A stretch of 64,000 nt of DNA, taken from the NCBI RefSeq assembly GCF_001577835.2, contig NC_029516.1:49970186-50034185 (forward strand), in the 5' to 3' direction. The number at the start of each line of letters is the position of its first letter. Position 1 is the stretch's first letter. A model generated the notes under the pieces. That model made no database searches and was not told the DNA's origin. It saw nothing but the letters and a program-made list of their open reading frames with translations. Origin of the DNA: Coturnix japonica. Its lineage: Eukaryota; Chordata; Aves; Galliformes; Phasianidae. The position numbers were made by a program, and so were the translations under genes. Positions 24,646-38,800 of this stretch are shown here, piece after piece.

Positions 24646-26966
24646 AGTTCTGCATATTTAGTGAACTGTTCTTGGTAACATTGCTGTTTCTTTAATAAGT
24701 AGGTGGGTAATTCTGTTAGATGCCCTTCCTTAGCCTGCTAGGATAGGAGTGGTGGGTTTAGTAATAGCCAGCATTTTGGAACCTTCTGTTTTTTTCTACT
24801 GCTTGCAAGAAACTAAAGTGTAATCATTATTCTTCCATATAACTATCATTAGTTGAAACAAATCACACCCTGAATCCATTGCCATACCATTTCTTGTTGG
24901 TTTTGTCTTTAAACAAACAAGTAACCATTTAATACTGGAAAAATATCTCAACTGAGCCATCTCAGAAGCCTGAAATGGCCAATTCTGTGCTACTCCCAAA
25001 CTTTTATGTATGTGTGGATTTAAATAGTGCTCTTACAAGTCAGCATGATGCTGGCAGAGCCTCCGGAGGAGGTGCAGTGTAAGCTGTGTCAGTGCAGGCA
25101 GATGTTGTGGGGTTTGTAGCAGTCTGCCATTCTTCAGCAGCTGTGCCTCTAAACAAATAGGGTTTTTCTTTAAAAGTACAACTGGACATCAAACACAGTC
25201 ACTACAGGAGCCCCTTTGGCTTGTATTCAATTTTTTTAAGGCTACCATACCCTTCTTCCATTGCAAATCTGGCTGCAGAGTTGTGATTGGTGCTAAGAAG
25301 AAGCTCGAGGTTTGGCAGCTGGATCTGTAGAAAGGGAGTGAAAGGGTGTCTGACTCATTTGCTTGAGATCAGTTGCATCTTTCTTGCTCTTGCCTGCTCT
25401 CCTGTGAGCTTAAGTTTAGGAGTTCTCTCAAGTTTGTGGTTTATGAATTATCATCAGAGCAAAGGAGTCAATACTGCTTTGTTTTGCTTTTCCTATACTC
25501 TTTCCCACACACCACTCCATGTGGTTGAGGGACAAAGCTGCATTACCTTTGTTCCAATCTCTTCCTGAAAATACAGCTGCAGGAGTAATTGTTTATAGGG
25601 TGTTACAGTGCTGATGAAGCACGTATGGCCCTACATATGGAAATAATGGAGGGAACTTGTCTAAATTTATACCAGTCAACTGTAGTTAAAACAACCACAA
25701 CTCATCCAACCCTTCACATACCTCACCTTCTTACTTGTACGTACTTGGTCTTTAGAAGTAGTTTATATCATAAGTGAGGGTGACCATTTCTGCTATATTC
25801 CATCTGCTTCTATAGGATTGCAGTCTTTTTGTTTGTCTGAGTGTTTTGTTTGAACTAAAACAGCTCAAGGCTTCTTTTCAAACAGTGACTATCTCAGGTA
25901 CCTCTGACACAGATTTTTCTGCCTTAACTTAATGACCCTTGTGACACTTGTACAGTGGGCCCAGTACAAAAAGAAAAGCATGGAAACACCGTACCTGTAA
26001 TCCAAATGCAGGCGTGAAGTTCTTCCGTGCTGTTTCCATTGGAGGTTCATTGTAATCTGGTGCTCTGCCTTTATTGGTATTGCTGATGTAAGCATGTTTC
26101 TTTGTTCTATTTCTTCCTTGGTTTTGGTCTCTGCTGCACACAAAGTGTTTGGGGAACGTGAGGTGGGACATCCCAAACAGCTGGCCATGCTTATCTGCCT
26201 TGTAGCCAAAAATCAGTACGATGCTTTAGAAAGCTGTCTTCCTTGAAACCCCCTCTAAGTCATGTCAGATAAGTGGTCATTTTGAAATGATGCCCACTAA
26301 TGTTCCATAAGCCATCCATAGGTACAGAACGATGGAGATTGACTCCTCTCTTGCCTTTAGCAGGAGGGGAACATATGGGCCACTGCACATGTACAGGAGC
26401 TGCCTCAATGCAAAGCGACAGTGAGCATAGGGGAGAGCCAAGGGTCTTTCCCCAGCGCCTCGCTGTTGTGATGAGAGCTGGCAGCAGCCTTGCTTCTTGT
26501 AGCTTCATTCTGTAGAGCGTTGAGTGTGATTAACGTGCCGTTGTCATGCAGACTTGCTGCTTCCATTCTATTTAAAGAGAGAAGACAACTTGCTTGTAAA
26601 TGACCGCATTCCTAAATCACGCAAGCCAGACTTTTTTTTTTTTTCAGTTTCATTTTGTACCAAATAAAATAATGGAGTTTTTTCACCGAAACGTGAATTT
26701 TCTTCCATTTGTAAATCAAAGAAGTCCCACACGTCAGTTGTGGGATGAATAATGACATAAGGGACTGTCTTATATTGAGTGAGTCCAAGCAGGCCATAGG
26801 AAGAAGGTAAGTAAGTGTTGGTAATTCACCAGTGGCTGTGCTCATGCTCCTTCTTCCAAAAGGTTTGGTGGAACGAAGGGCGATGTTAGAAGGATGCCTC
26901 ACTGACAACATGGGCCCTTTTCTCCTCCTTGAAAGTGGTCGCTCCGACTTTCACCCTGAGAATGCT
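24646..26966. other. NFYB-HCFC2 convergent intergenic region, first part
   Basis: Unique AT-rich sequence downstream of NFYB. Reading frames are short and unrecognised. No RNA gene was seen. Confidence 0.4.
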
Positions 26967-27085
26967 GAAGTCCTTAGAGTTGGAAAGACCCTCTGAGGGT
27001 CATCTGGTCCAGCTCCCCTGCAGTGAACGCCACAGCTAGATCAGAGGGCCCAGAGCCTCATCCACATCACACTTAAGCATCAGCA
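26967..27085 (-). mobile_element. CR1 3'-end fragment
   Basis: Minus-strand fragment: agagttggaaagaccctctg, agggtcatctggtccagctc, then the ctagatcagag segment. Confidence 0.75.
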
Positions 27086-27991
27086 CACTGATCCATGTAC
27101 GTGTTGATTTGTGAATTGGCGCAGTGAGGGACTGCATGCCACATCTGACATGCTGGATGTAAAAAACTAACATGAAGCTCTATGGAAACTCAGTGCAAAT
27201 TCCACTAAAACTCATAACCACAGCCAAACCCCCTGGGGAGTGAGTGGTTTCTCATACGCACAATGGTCCCCACATTGGTGCCAGCTGCAGCGAGCTTATT
27301 GAATTGCAGGCTCCAGCGAGAGGCAGCACACAGCAGCTCAGAGGGAGACAGCGAGCCTGCTCTAAGGAACCTCCCAGGCAACCTGCCAGGGGCATTTCCT
27401 GCAGCATCTTACAGAAGTACACAGGGCAGTAGGATACATTTATCAGGCACGATGAGACACGATTTGCTTTTGTATGAAATAAAACTACAGAGGTTTTAAA
27501 TCTGATGGGGAGAGCAGTGTTCTGCAGGCTGATAATTGAGTCTGTGTGCCTATGACTTAATCTCGCTCAGCTCCTCCAGGATCAGAGGCAGCAGCAGACT
27601 TCGGCATATATCTGTTAAAGGGTTTGGCTCCTGGCTAACAGATAGTGTGGGATGTGGCTCAGGACTCACCCCAAAGGCACATTATTGAACCCCATCACTG
27701 GAGAGAAGAGCATCACAGTGGCAAAGGAATCCAGGATATGTTGGTTTGTTGCTGGGGCACTCAACTCCTCTGCCCTGGCCACAAATCCAAGCTCAGGCAG
27801 ATGCCCAAGTACACTATCTCAAACCTCACTGGAGATGTCGGACACTGCCCATTCAGTCTCGCTTGAGCCTCAAAACTCTGCTCCTAATTCCTTAAATTGC
27901 ATAAAGGTGCATCAACTCAAGCAATGTACAGAGTAAGTAAGTTCCATTCTGACAGAGATCTTGGGGATCTTAAGTACTGACAAAGTCCGCT

Positions 27992-28335
27992 AATCACAGA
28001 ATCACAGTGGTTGGAAGGAACCTCAAGAGATCAAGTCTGACCCCCTGTCAAGGCAAGTATCCTACAATGGGTTGCGCATGTAGGTGTCCAGACAGGTCTT
28101 GAACGTTTCCATGGAAGGAGACTCCACAACCACTCTCTACCAGTGCTCTGTCACCCTCACTGTATAGAAGTTCTTCCACACCTTAGTACAGAACATTCTA
28201 TGACGTCCAAGTTTTAGGCTGCTGCTCCTTGTGCTATCGCTACACACCACTGAGAAGAGCCTGGCCTCAACCATTTGCCTCCCCTCTCCCTTCAGATGTT
28301 TATAAGCATTTATCAGAGCTGTGTTTATAATAGCT
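27992..28335 (-). mobile_element. CR1 LINE 3' end (diverged subfamily)
   Basis: Begins with AATCACAGAATCACAGTGG and ggttggaaggaacctcaag. It continues through the 'ggagactccacaacc' and 'tctgtcaccctcactgta' segments typical of one CR1 subfamily. Confidence 0.88.
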
Positions 28336-28696
28336 GAGATCGGGCTGCTGGCCATAGACCTGCATAGCTTTGCCAGCAAGGCATCCCTTGCCTTTGGCAG
28401 CTATTACCTTGTGTACTTTCTTAGATTGAGGGCCACAAATTCCATTTATCTCTCTCGCCTGAACCTTCTGAATGAAGATGCCTTTTATTTGCTATTTCAT
28501 ATACTGACTTCTTACCTTCCGAAGTGTTTAAGTCCATTCCTTAATAGGGAGGGAATGAAGATTATAGGGAAAAAAAGAAAAAGACACAGCAGAACTTGTA
28601 AATTCTATCAACTAAGGGCATAAATATTTTCCATTAACAATGTTTTCCATTAACAGAATTCTATTTAATCTGTATGAAGTCTGTATGAAAATTAGA

Positions 28697-29330
28697 ATGA
28701 TAGAATGGCCTGGGTTGAAAAGGACCGCAGTGATCCTTGAGTTTCAACCCCCTGATATGTGAAGGTCACCAACCACCAGACCAGGCTGCCCAGAGCCACA
28801 TCCAGCCTGGCCTTGAATGCCTCCAGGGATGGGGCATCCACAGCCTCATTGGGCAGCCTGTTCCAGTGCATCACCACCCTCTGAGTGAAAAACTTCCTCC
28901 TAATATCTAACCTAAACCTCCTCTGTCCCAGTTTCAAACCATTCCCCCTTGTCCTATCACTATCCACCCTCATAAACAGCCGTTTATATGCTCCCTTCAA
29001 GTACTGGAAGGCCACAATGAGGTCTCCCTGGAGCCTTATTCAAACCAAACAATCCCAGTTCCCTCAACCTTTCCCCATAGGAGAGGTGCTCCAGCCCTCT
29101 GATCATCTTAGTTGTCCTCCTCTGGACCCGCTCCAAGAGCTCCACATCCTTCCTGTACTGAGGGGCCCAGGCCTGGATGCAGTACTGCAGATGGGGCCTC
29201 ACAAGAGCTGAGTAGATGGGCACAATTACCTCCCTCTCCCTGCTGGCCACCCCTTTCTTAATGCAGCCCAGAACACAGTTGGCCCTTCCTGACTGAAGCC
29301 TGTGATACCAAGCCAAATCCCAACTCACTG
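28697..29330 (-). mobile_element. CR1 LINE, 5'-truncated, younger copy
   Basis: Minus-strand copy of about 630 bases. The tail side starts AATGATAGAATGGCCTGGGT. The translated ORF2 C-terminus reads [19 protein letters not shown] and later [20 protein letters not shown]. Long uninterrupted stretches (114 and 107 codons in overlapping frames) suggest a fairly recent insertion. Confidence 0.92.
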
Positions 29331-29904
29331 ATTAATCACATTGAATTGCATCTACCTCTTTAACAGTGTTCTAAGATGGATGAAAACGAGAGGATTTACA
29401 CAGAAGAACAACAAATCTGCAGGACCATATAAAGGAACATCAGGGTCCAGAAGCAAGAGGCAACCCCAAGGAACTGGGATGGCACGTGCTCAATGGCCTA
29501 TTTTAAGAACCACTTGGAAGCAATTTCCAATTGATTACTTTCACCTGCAGCTCACAGCACTGTACAGTTCTGCCAGATACACAAATAACTCTCTCACTAT
29601 TTGGGACATGCTGAAATTCTCCCGTCTCCCTTTGAAGATACCATATCTGAGCCTTAATTTTCCTTTTAAAGAGCTGCCATACCAACTCGGCAATGACATC
29701 ATATATTAAAAGCAGATGCTCGTGCAATGCAAGAGCTCCCTCAATAAAGCAACGCCAGCAAATCAAAACCAGCCTCAATCAAGGAGCTTGTGTTTGGGTG
29801 CTGAGTCGTGGAACTTCTCTTCCCATAGCCAGCTGAAAACGTTCCCTCTTCTCTGTACTACCCTATTGGAAAAAGCAGATGCACAAAGCACTGTTTACAA
29901 TGCG
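29331..29904. other. Short unique stretch between CR1 and HCFC2 3' end
   Basis: No recognised element or gene. Confidence 0.4.
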
Positions 29905-32893
29905 TTTGATAGGACAACCACTTTATTACAAAGAACAAACAACGCTTCGAAATAAGACCAATCAACTTTAATTGTACAAAATGTCAGTTTCCTTGTAGAG
30001 GTCATTAAGTAACAGGCTGTAAGACTAAGTTCATGTCAAATTCGCTATCCTGAAATATCAGATAACAACAGTAATACTTATTTTATATTCAGAGTTTATG
30101 GTGTGCTCTACTCCAAACTACATTCAAAAGATATTGCTATAAGTGCTTTGAAAACACAAAGTGTAGGGTCTCATTCACTCTACTCCCACAAGCACATTCC
30201 GACGGTGAAGTTGTAGCGGCATCTGCCATAACGTGGCACGACATCCCCCACGAGTCAAGTAAATCTAAGATATCCCTCATCCCTCCAACACGGCCACTGC
30301 CACCACACACTGCAGCTTCTTACCCTTTGTTTAGTGACTCGCGGATTAAATGGATAACACGGATCCCCAAGGAGTCAACATCAAGAGTCTTCTTTAAATT
30401 AACTTCAAACCAACAATCAGTATTCTCCTGCTATACAACCGGCTGCAATTCAGGCATGTTAGAAACACAATCCTAAAAACAGACCACTAAAGTGTATTTT
30501 ACAGCATGTACCACACTTGCATTCGGAAGTAAAAACGGTAAGGAATCGGATTTGCATATGATCACTATTCAACATCATCCAATTGGGACCAAGAAGAGAA
30601 AAGTGACATCTAATGTCAAGTCAGCCGGAGAAAGCACACTTAACTTACAAGGAAATGATCCTTTCATTGGAAACGCCACAGTTGTACCCTTTGGTAGCTG
30701 TGACACACCCACTGAAAAACAAATTGTGCAAAGCATGTGAAACCAAGTGCAAAAAAAAAAACCAACCCAACTCCACCCAGACATAACCGAACAGATTGTA
30801 TTCTTAAATAACAACTCTACGAGCACAGCTACCAACTGACAAAACCAAAGCCACAAGTGTTTTCTCTAAAGGCTTCTTTCACAGTACTAATAAGGAAAAC
30901 CAAGTTATATATTTTTCTAGTTAACAGCTCATGTACAGTAAAATTTCCATGATCAGACAGTGTTGGTGGTGAGATCATACCTGATGAAATGGATCATTTA
31001 AACACAAGTCTTTTAAAGCCAGTTAACGTCCGGAAAAATCCTATACATTCATACTACAAACACTGTTTAAAGTGAGTCTGGGATATCTGTCATTGTCATC
31101 AACACACGTTTTTTTTTTTCTCTGGAGTAAGACCACGCGTTAGCCCTGTGCCACAATCAACACTACGATAGCAATCAATGGTCCCCAGCACTTTTAATAC
31201 ACTATTATAGCTTGTGATGTGTCACGATAATTAAGGCTGTCTCAGCTCTTCTGTTACAACCCCTACTTGCAAAGTAGCTGGAACTTGGCTATAAAACCTG
31301 CTCTGTGTGTGAGCTGCCACAGCTCTCACATCTCAGCGATGCTTCTCCCACCATATCATTTATTTCGTGGTTTGTTTTTGTTTTAAGTTGAGTTATTTAC
31401 AAACACTCTTAAGACAAATTCAACCAGCAGAGGCAAGCAATCCTACCTTGATGTGTAATGTTTTGGCATTCAGGGCAACATTAAAGTGCAAAGTTATCAA
31501 CTTCATTGCACAGGAAAGTAATTTAGATTTCATTTTAAAATAAATCTTATTTAGGTGCCTCCATCTACTCACCTAATGACCTTGTCCGACTCAGGCATTT
31601 TCCTCTACGCTTTGGTAAACATAGGTTTATATATAGATATATAAATAGCATTTAAAATGTTTACCTTTATTTCACTACTGTGAACGCATTTTGTTTTTCC
31701 CACTTAGCATAGGAACGGATCAACCTATTCCTACAAGTAATGCTTGTTGAACTTATCAGCTAGCTAGGTAATGTAAAACGATGCATAGTATAAGATACGG
31801 AACTTGATTGGTAAAATATACTGGTAAAGCAAACAAGCACTTAAGAAGATTAACTGGAATAAATACGCTGATAGTTGCCATATGGTATGTGCAAAATTGC
31901 TTACCATGTATTCTAAACTTTGGTTAAAACTTCCAGATTGAAGTTGTACAGAAACGTGATGGAAGCAACACAAGTGATTACAAACACAGGAATGAGGTAA
32001 GTCAGTAGTAGTGCAAAAAGCAAGCATATGCTAAAAGCAACACATTTCAAAAACAACAACAAAAGAGAATGAATCTCGTGGAAGTTTTCATACAAGACCA
32101 GCAAGGTCTCTTGTAAACATTGGTATTGACAAGCTGCAGATCTGTACAACTACAAAAGGAGCGCCCTAAATATTAGTAGTGCATTTACAATGAATTTACA
32201 CTTCTCTTTTTTTCAATAATGAGAGAAATGATGGAGTTTACCTTTTTCCTTTTAAATTCTCAGGGGGTATTTTCCAGGATTACATTTGTTACGAAGAATA
32301 GAAAAATCATTTTTGTTTTTGCCCTCTTTTTTTTTTTTCCCTTTTCTTTCTTTTTTTTTTCTTTTTTCTTTTTTACAAAACAAAACAAAACAAAAAACAA
32401 AAACCATATATTAAAATATTTATGTGTTTTAAGTTACTACAGAAGAACTGGAAAGTTTTGCCTTGTACTCAGACACAACGATGAAGAATTTGGTGTAAGA
32501 CACTGAAACCAAACAGAATTCTCTCACATCCCGTATCGTTGTGAATGACCATCGCAAGATCTGTGGCAATGGCAGGGGCCAATACCTTAAATACCGCTGC
32601 CAATTTCTATTATTTAATTTGAAAATAGATACCCTTAATGGCATTTTAACTATCGCTATGAAAAAGAGCTGCCAGACAGAGTACGGTTCTCCACCCCAGC
32701 ATCTTCAGTATCATTCCTATCTGGTACTCAGACCTGAGCAAGGCTATATAACGCCGATGTTTCAAACGTAAAAAAGGTTACATACTTTTAAGATAAAAAC
32801 AATGCAAAAATAAAATATTTGTAACATTTACAAATAGTACAAGAGTTACATTAAACACTACATTCGAAACTTGAAATGTGTTAACGTTGGCCT
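29905..32893 (-). other. HCFC2: HCFC2 3' UTR
   Basis: Unique, repeat-poor sequence of about 3 kb downstream of the HCFC2 stop codon. It ends near a minus-strand AATAAA (plus-strand TTTATT at 29922-29927). A pyrimidine tract and adjacent CAAAA repeats lie at about 32322-32403. There is no reading frame of note. The exact cleavage site is inferred. Confidence 0.6.
29922..29927 (-). terminator. HCFC2: Candidate HCFC2 polyadenylation signal AATAAA
   Basis: TTTATT on the plus strand reads AATAAA on the HCFC2 strand. It is the most distal such hexamer before the sequence becomes repeat-bearing near 29330. Nearer copies exist in the 3' UTR (for example near 31363 and 31668), so shorter forms are possible. 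Confidence 0.45.
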
Positions 32894-35800
32894 CTACTTT
32901 GAGCCTGATGTTTTCATATCTGCAAAAAGAAGGAGACACTGTTAGACACTTCATAATTTCACATAGCGTGTGAGGTCAAGCATCTTCAAAATAACTGCTG
33001 CACAGTTCTGGGATGCAGATCATGGCCCAAACCCTTGCCATGTAAAAGGGTAACACAGCCCTGGAATATTAAACTCAATACAATTCCTCTAAGTCAGGCT
33101 GGATGTGGCTCTAGGCAGCCTGGTCTGGTGGTTGGTGACCCTGCACATAGCAGGGGGGTTGAAACTAGATGGTCATTGTGGTCCTTTTCAACCCAGGCCA
33201 CTCTATGATTCTATTGTTGATCTCCATCTCAGAAATCACATGTTCCAAGCAAACAGTGAGGTACCCAACAGCACACTGTCAGCTACACCCTGTGCATTGC
33301 ATCACTCAGACCAAACCCCAAGCAATAGCTCAATGCAAACAAATGGGGTACAAACCAGAGTTCCCCCGGCTCTGCCCCTCCTAACCTCCCTCCATGTTCA
33401 CAGCACCTCCTGCTGAGCCAAGTCAGCTTGCAGCCAGCAGAAAGCTAAGGCAAAAACGAAAGGTCATATTTCAAAACTGAAAAAATCCAACCAATTGATG
33501 GCACCAGGAACTGCCCAGATGACAAAATGGAAACTGGGACTGAAGAATCACTTAAACCCAGCCTGTGCTTCTAGATTATACGCTGCTGTTAGGAGCCACA
33601 GTCCCTCTCTCAGCAGTCACTTGTATCTTTGTGCTGGCGCTAGCATTTATGCAGCTGCACAGATGGACATGCGGGAACTGAACAGGATGAAAATGAAGCT
33701 TAATTTCCAGTTGGTCCATTCTCATCCCCAACTAATCACAAACCCGTACAAATTCAAGTGCAGAAATAAGATGATAAAACCTATTCCAAATAACTGTAAT
33801 GCAGGCTTCAAAAAGCATATCAATCACAGAAACACACCTTATGTCACTTTATGAAAAAAATATTCTGTTACAGAAGGGAAAAAAGTTGGAAAAAAAAACT
33901 GATTCCACACATGGAACTGGATTCTTATTATAATGAAATCTTGCTAAGCTGAAGTGAAGCCCAGGGAAATCAGGAAGCTTACCAGGATTTTATTATTTGA
34001 GGGACAAGGTACGCTTCCATAATCAACATTCACTACTTGCTTGTGAACAAATATCACTGTGTTCAATGCAATGCTAAACTAAACAACCACATTTTCTTAA
34101 CACTTCCATAAAGAACAACACTGCAAACTGCAGTGCTGAGCAAAGGGTTGGTTCTAGAGCTGTGACCAGCTCTGCCACAGCTACGACCCATTCACATGCT
34201 CCACCTGACACTGACATTACCTTGAAGCCATCGAACTTGTGTGGCTGGTCCATAGCCTCTCTCATTCTTTGCAGAAATCCTGAACACTATAGCAGGTCGG
34301 GAAGTGTAATCGATGTGAGCGTTTGAAAGCTGGGCAGCAGTCACTACACAAGATGTCTTGAGACCACAATATATTCTCATAAATACAAGCTGATTTGGGT
34401 TTTCCTGCAACTGTGTGGAACGTATTGCTAAGTAGGCAGAATACTCTAAAATATTGCCAGAAGGTGAAGCAGGAGGCTCCCAAGATAGATGAATACAGTC
34501 TACACTCTGGAAAAAATAGAGAGAAAATGAGATACTATGCAGCTAACCATTAGATATTCAACTAAACACATAAATTTCAAAAATATCTTCATAATATTTA
34601 CTTTATAATATTTATATATATATATATAAAAGCATATACACACACATCTCTAAGGAGCATCTTAAAAGACCTATTCTGTCACTGTTTCTGTACTCAAAAG
34701 AAACAATTTCTTTCTACTGATACTTGTGCAGAGACAACACAGATGCTAAAGGACATTCTGGAAAACAAGAATACTTTGTTTTCTGATTCATCCAAGAGGT
34801 AATACAAACAAATGGCACTACATTTTTGAAGTACAGCTTCTCTTGTCATTGTAGATGCGCCGAGTTTTCATTAGTTCAGAAGGATGTCAGGTGACTTGAA
34901 ACACCAAACAGTAAAACTCATCTACCATTAAAAGAAATTACAAATCCCAGAAAACAAAGAAAAATCTCTCCAAATACTTTTAAGGCGGACTCTGTTGGGG
35001 TAGATTAAGAGAGAAAAAAATGCATGTTAGCGTGTCAATTCATTACCCAGAAGTGGCCTCTAATTTTGGCAGAGCCACAACTGTTTTATGCCAAAAGTGA
35101 TCACTCCTGGGAGGAAATAATGTATCTTATGACTGTATCTTTTGACTTTTTTTATTAACACAGTAGACTCCTACAAAATTAAGAGCACAAGAAAAGAAAA
35201 TAATGGGGAAAATTATCAGGTGACTAAGATGTATCTTGCAACATGATCATTAAGTATTAAAATATTTCCACTTTAGCAGTTTCTTAAAGCGGATCACATT
35301 GGGCAGCATTTATCAATGAAGAATTTGTCACTATTTGACATGAAAAATTTCAATTAAAAAAAAAAACAAAAGAAATACAGCAATTATCTGCGTTTCTCAC
35401 CTTAGTGATTTTGACTGTTGAAGGAGCTCCAGGAAAACCTGGAATGCATGTCTTGAATTCACTCACTTTACTGAAAGGCCCAACACCGCAGCCATTAATT
35501 GCAGCAACTCTGAACCTGTACACTGTACCCGGAAAAAGATCCTGCTTCTTAAGTAACCTGTAGTCTGGTACATCTGCATCTTCCATCTGAAAATACAGCA
35601 ACATTAGAATACTTTTAAAAGCATTTTAAATGCAATTGTCTAAAAAAATATACAGTGGTAGCAAGAAATCGAGATAAGTTGAACTGAAATCCAAAACTGA
35701 TTTAACATCTTTGTACTTTCATTGGGTTTTATAGAAAGATTCCGACTGAAGCTCATCACGCACCCACTCACCTGCACACTCAGACATTTAAACTGAACAG

Positions 35801-38800
35801 CATCACTTGGGAAAGTAAAAGTAAAGTAGCATCTCCAGCTGCATAGCTTATAATTTAATTAGTATACTCCCTTATCCTCAAAAATATTTTTCTTTCAAAA
35901 ACACTCATTCCAGTAACTAGAGATTATGGTTTTAGGAAATACTAACCACAATGTTTCTAAGGAAAAACACAGTTAGCAAGTTAGTAACAAGTACATTAGG
36001 GACACAAGGATGATCACAGGGCCAGAGCAGCTCCCCTGTGAAGACAGGCTGAAGGAGCTGGAATTGTTCAGCCTGGGGAAGAGAACGGCATGGGAAAACA
36101 CCACTGTGGTCTTCCAGTATCTAAAGGGAATTTATAAGCATGAGGGAAATCAACTTTTTACATGGGTATAAAGAGATAAGAAAAGGGGGAATGGTTTTAA
36201 ACTAAAGGAAGGGAGATTGAGATAAGATATCAGGGGGGAATTTTTACTGAGAGAGTAATGAGGCACTGCCACAAGCTGCCCAGGGAAGCTGTGGATGCTC
36301 CATCCCTGGAGGCTGAAGGCCAAGTTGGATGGGGCATTGGGCAACCTGATCCAGTACTTGATCTGGTGGCTGTCAGCCCTGCCTGTGGCAGGGGGGTTGG
36401 AACCTGATGATCCTTGAGGTCCCTTCCAACCCAAGCCATTTTATGATTCTGACATGTACCAGTGTATTTCCATCCTTACCACGTGCACTGATACATAGTT
36501 GAACCAACCTACTGAACTACTTCCCTTGCAAATAACGCGCAAGCAACCACAATCTGTATGAACATTGTAAAGTCTGCTACATAAACTCTTTAAAAATGGC
36601 ATGTGAAGTGTTTTCAAACAAGTGTTCTGTTCTTTGTCTCAAGAAAACCCACTGGCGTAAGACAGTATGTTCAATACGTTCAGCAACTAACAATTTCGTA
36701 CCATTAATCTTACAAATACATCGCAGAAGAATATAGACAGCCTACATAACAGGACAGCATAATCAGTATTTACAGAAGTAGAGAGAAATGTACTCAGATT
36801 GCCCATTAACACACACCTATGTAGCAGAGATTATAATCCCTCACGGGTTTTCTTTTCTCTCATATGCTCCATCTACAAGCAGCAGACCTAAGCTGCTTAC
36901 TAATGGGTAAAGTGCCGCAGGTAAAGCAGAGCTCTGTTCTGATGAAAGGAAAGCGTGGCTAAATACTTGGCCATTTGGTGATGGCCAGATCACTTGCAAA
37001 TAAGGGTTTAAGCGAACACTGATTTCTGAGTTAAAAATCAACTCAGACATCTTTGCAAGAGGAATAGCTTCCCGACTGCAGGCACTTCTGGTTATTTAAG
37101 TAATCAGTTTTGTTTCTAGTCCACTTAGTCATCATTAATTTATACTTTCACCACCAAAACTACAAATGTTTTGCAAGTTACACATATTTGGTATGTTAAT
37201 ACACAAACTTCTAAGTTTAACAACATAAACTTACAGGAATCAAATACAAAATTCACCCCACCTCCACATCTGATCTTTTAAAACATTCTACACTGCGTGT
37301 TATTAGTATTTTTAAAAGATTCTAAGTAAAGATCCTTGAGACAGAGAAGAAACTGACAAACTGCTCTAGTGAAACCACAGATCACAAAGCTCTTTACTGT
37401 TCACTTTTCAGGGGCTTGGAAGTTTACTAAGTTGAAAATTCCCTCCTAAGGCTACAAACAGAAACATGGAAAGAATTAGCAACAGCACAATAAGATGTTC
37501 CATATAACTGGAAGAAAACAACATAAGATGATGTGTCTGGCTTAGGAAAAAAGTAGGCCAAATATGCCAGGAACTATATGGTCGTAAAATACAAAACTCC
37601 TGTAACCATCAATTTATGCTGCAGTACCAGAAAAATCCCATACTTTGTTGTCAAGAGCATGAGCATCGTATCTGAAAACACAAGCTACGTATATCAAAGA
37701 AAAATTAGCAGCTACCTTGTTAGAGGCATTCAGAATTTCCTCTGGCAGCAAGTAGAACTGGCTCACCACAGCACTGCTGTTCTTAAAAATTCCAACATCA
37801 TACCATTGTCGTTCCCTTGATTTCACCGGTGCCGTCTGTCTTTGCGGAGCTCTCTAGTATTTGAAGAACAGGTTATGTAGACCATCCATGCTTCAATATA
37901 GTATTAAAAAAAAAAAAATTCAAGATTCTAGAATATGTAAAATTCCTTTTCATACCAGTGACTTACTCTTCATATTTCAAATGAATGTGCATTTATTATT
38001 AACATACTGTTCAACACCAACAGGTTCTCAAAAATTTAGGAACAGATCATCACTTAAAAAATAGAGTAACTGCAGCTGGGATGTCATCTCTGACACTCAA
38101 GTTGAAGCAGGGAGGGGAAGAAGCTTAAAGCTGTAGAACTAGGAGTGTGGAGAAGCATGTAACCACTCCCAAGCTCAGTGATTAACAGAAGTGTGACGTG
38201 GCCATACACCAGCAGCTCTGTCTGGGATTCTGCTACACTTCAGCCCCAACTCCCTGCAGCAAGCAACTACTATACTTGCAGCTCAGAGCAGAGCCTCTGC
38301 TGTGGCATGAGCCAATGGCTGTAGAAGGCATGGGAACTGCGTGGATTGACCCAGAAAGACAAGACATCTTTCTTGTTTGACTCCAGGCACCAAAAAAAGC
38401 ACCTGCATGGCCAGTACAGTCCAGCACAGATGGATGGTGTTCCTGCTAGCATAGAAAAGGGGCAGGAGTGCCAGCTGCTATTGGCAAAAGCACTCCAACT
38501 CTTAAATAGCTGCTGCTTCTTCCCATCCTTAGCTCCACTCTTTCAGTGGCAAAAACAGCACCTTGGTTTTGTGTATTAAAATGTAAGCAGGTGAAATAGG
38601 AGGCATTTACTTTTTTTCAGGAAGTATTTACAGCTTGCATAGCCAGTCCCCATCTCTTCTAGGGAAAAACATCAAGATGTCAGTTCAGTTATGTTTCAAA
38701 CCTACACATCAGCAGCTAACACTATACCTGATTTAATGCATATCTCATTTTAAATTCAGTTGTGCAGACAGAAGAACATCCCTCATTTGCACATCATGCA

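Noticed and set aside
28692-29328. Frames of 107 and 114 codons as genes
   Set aside because: Both are CR1 ORF2 C-terminal pieces.
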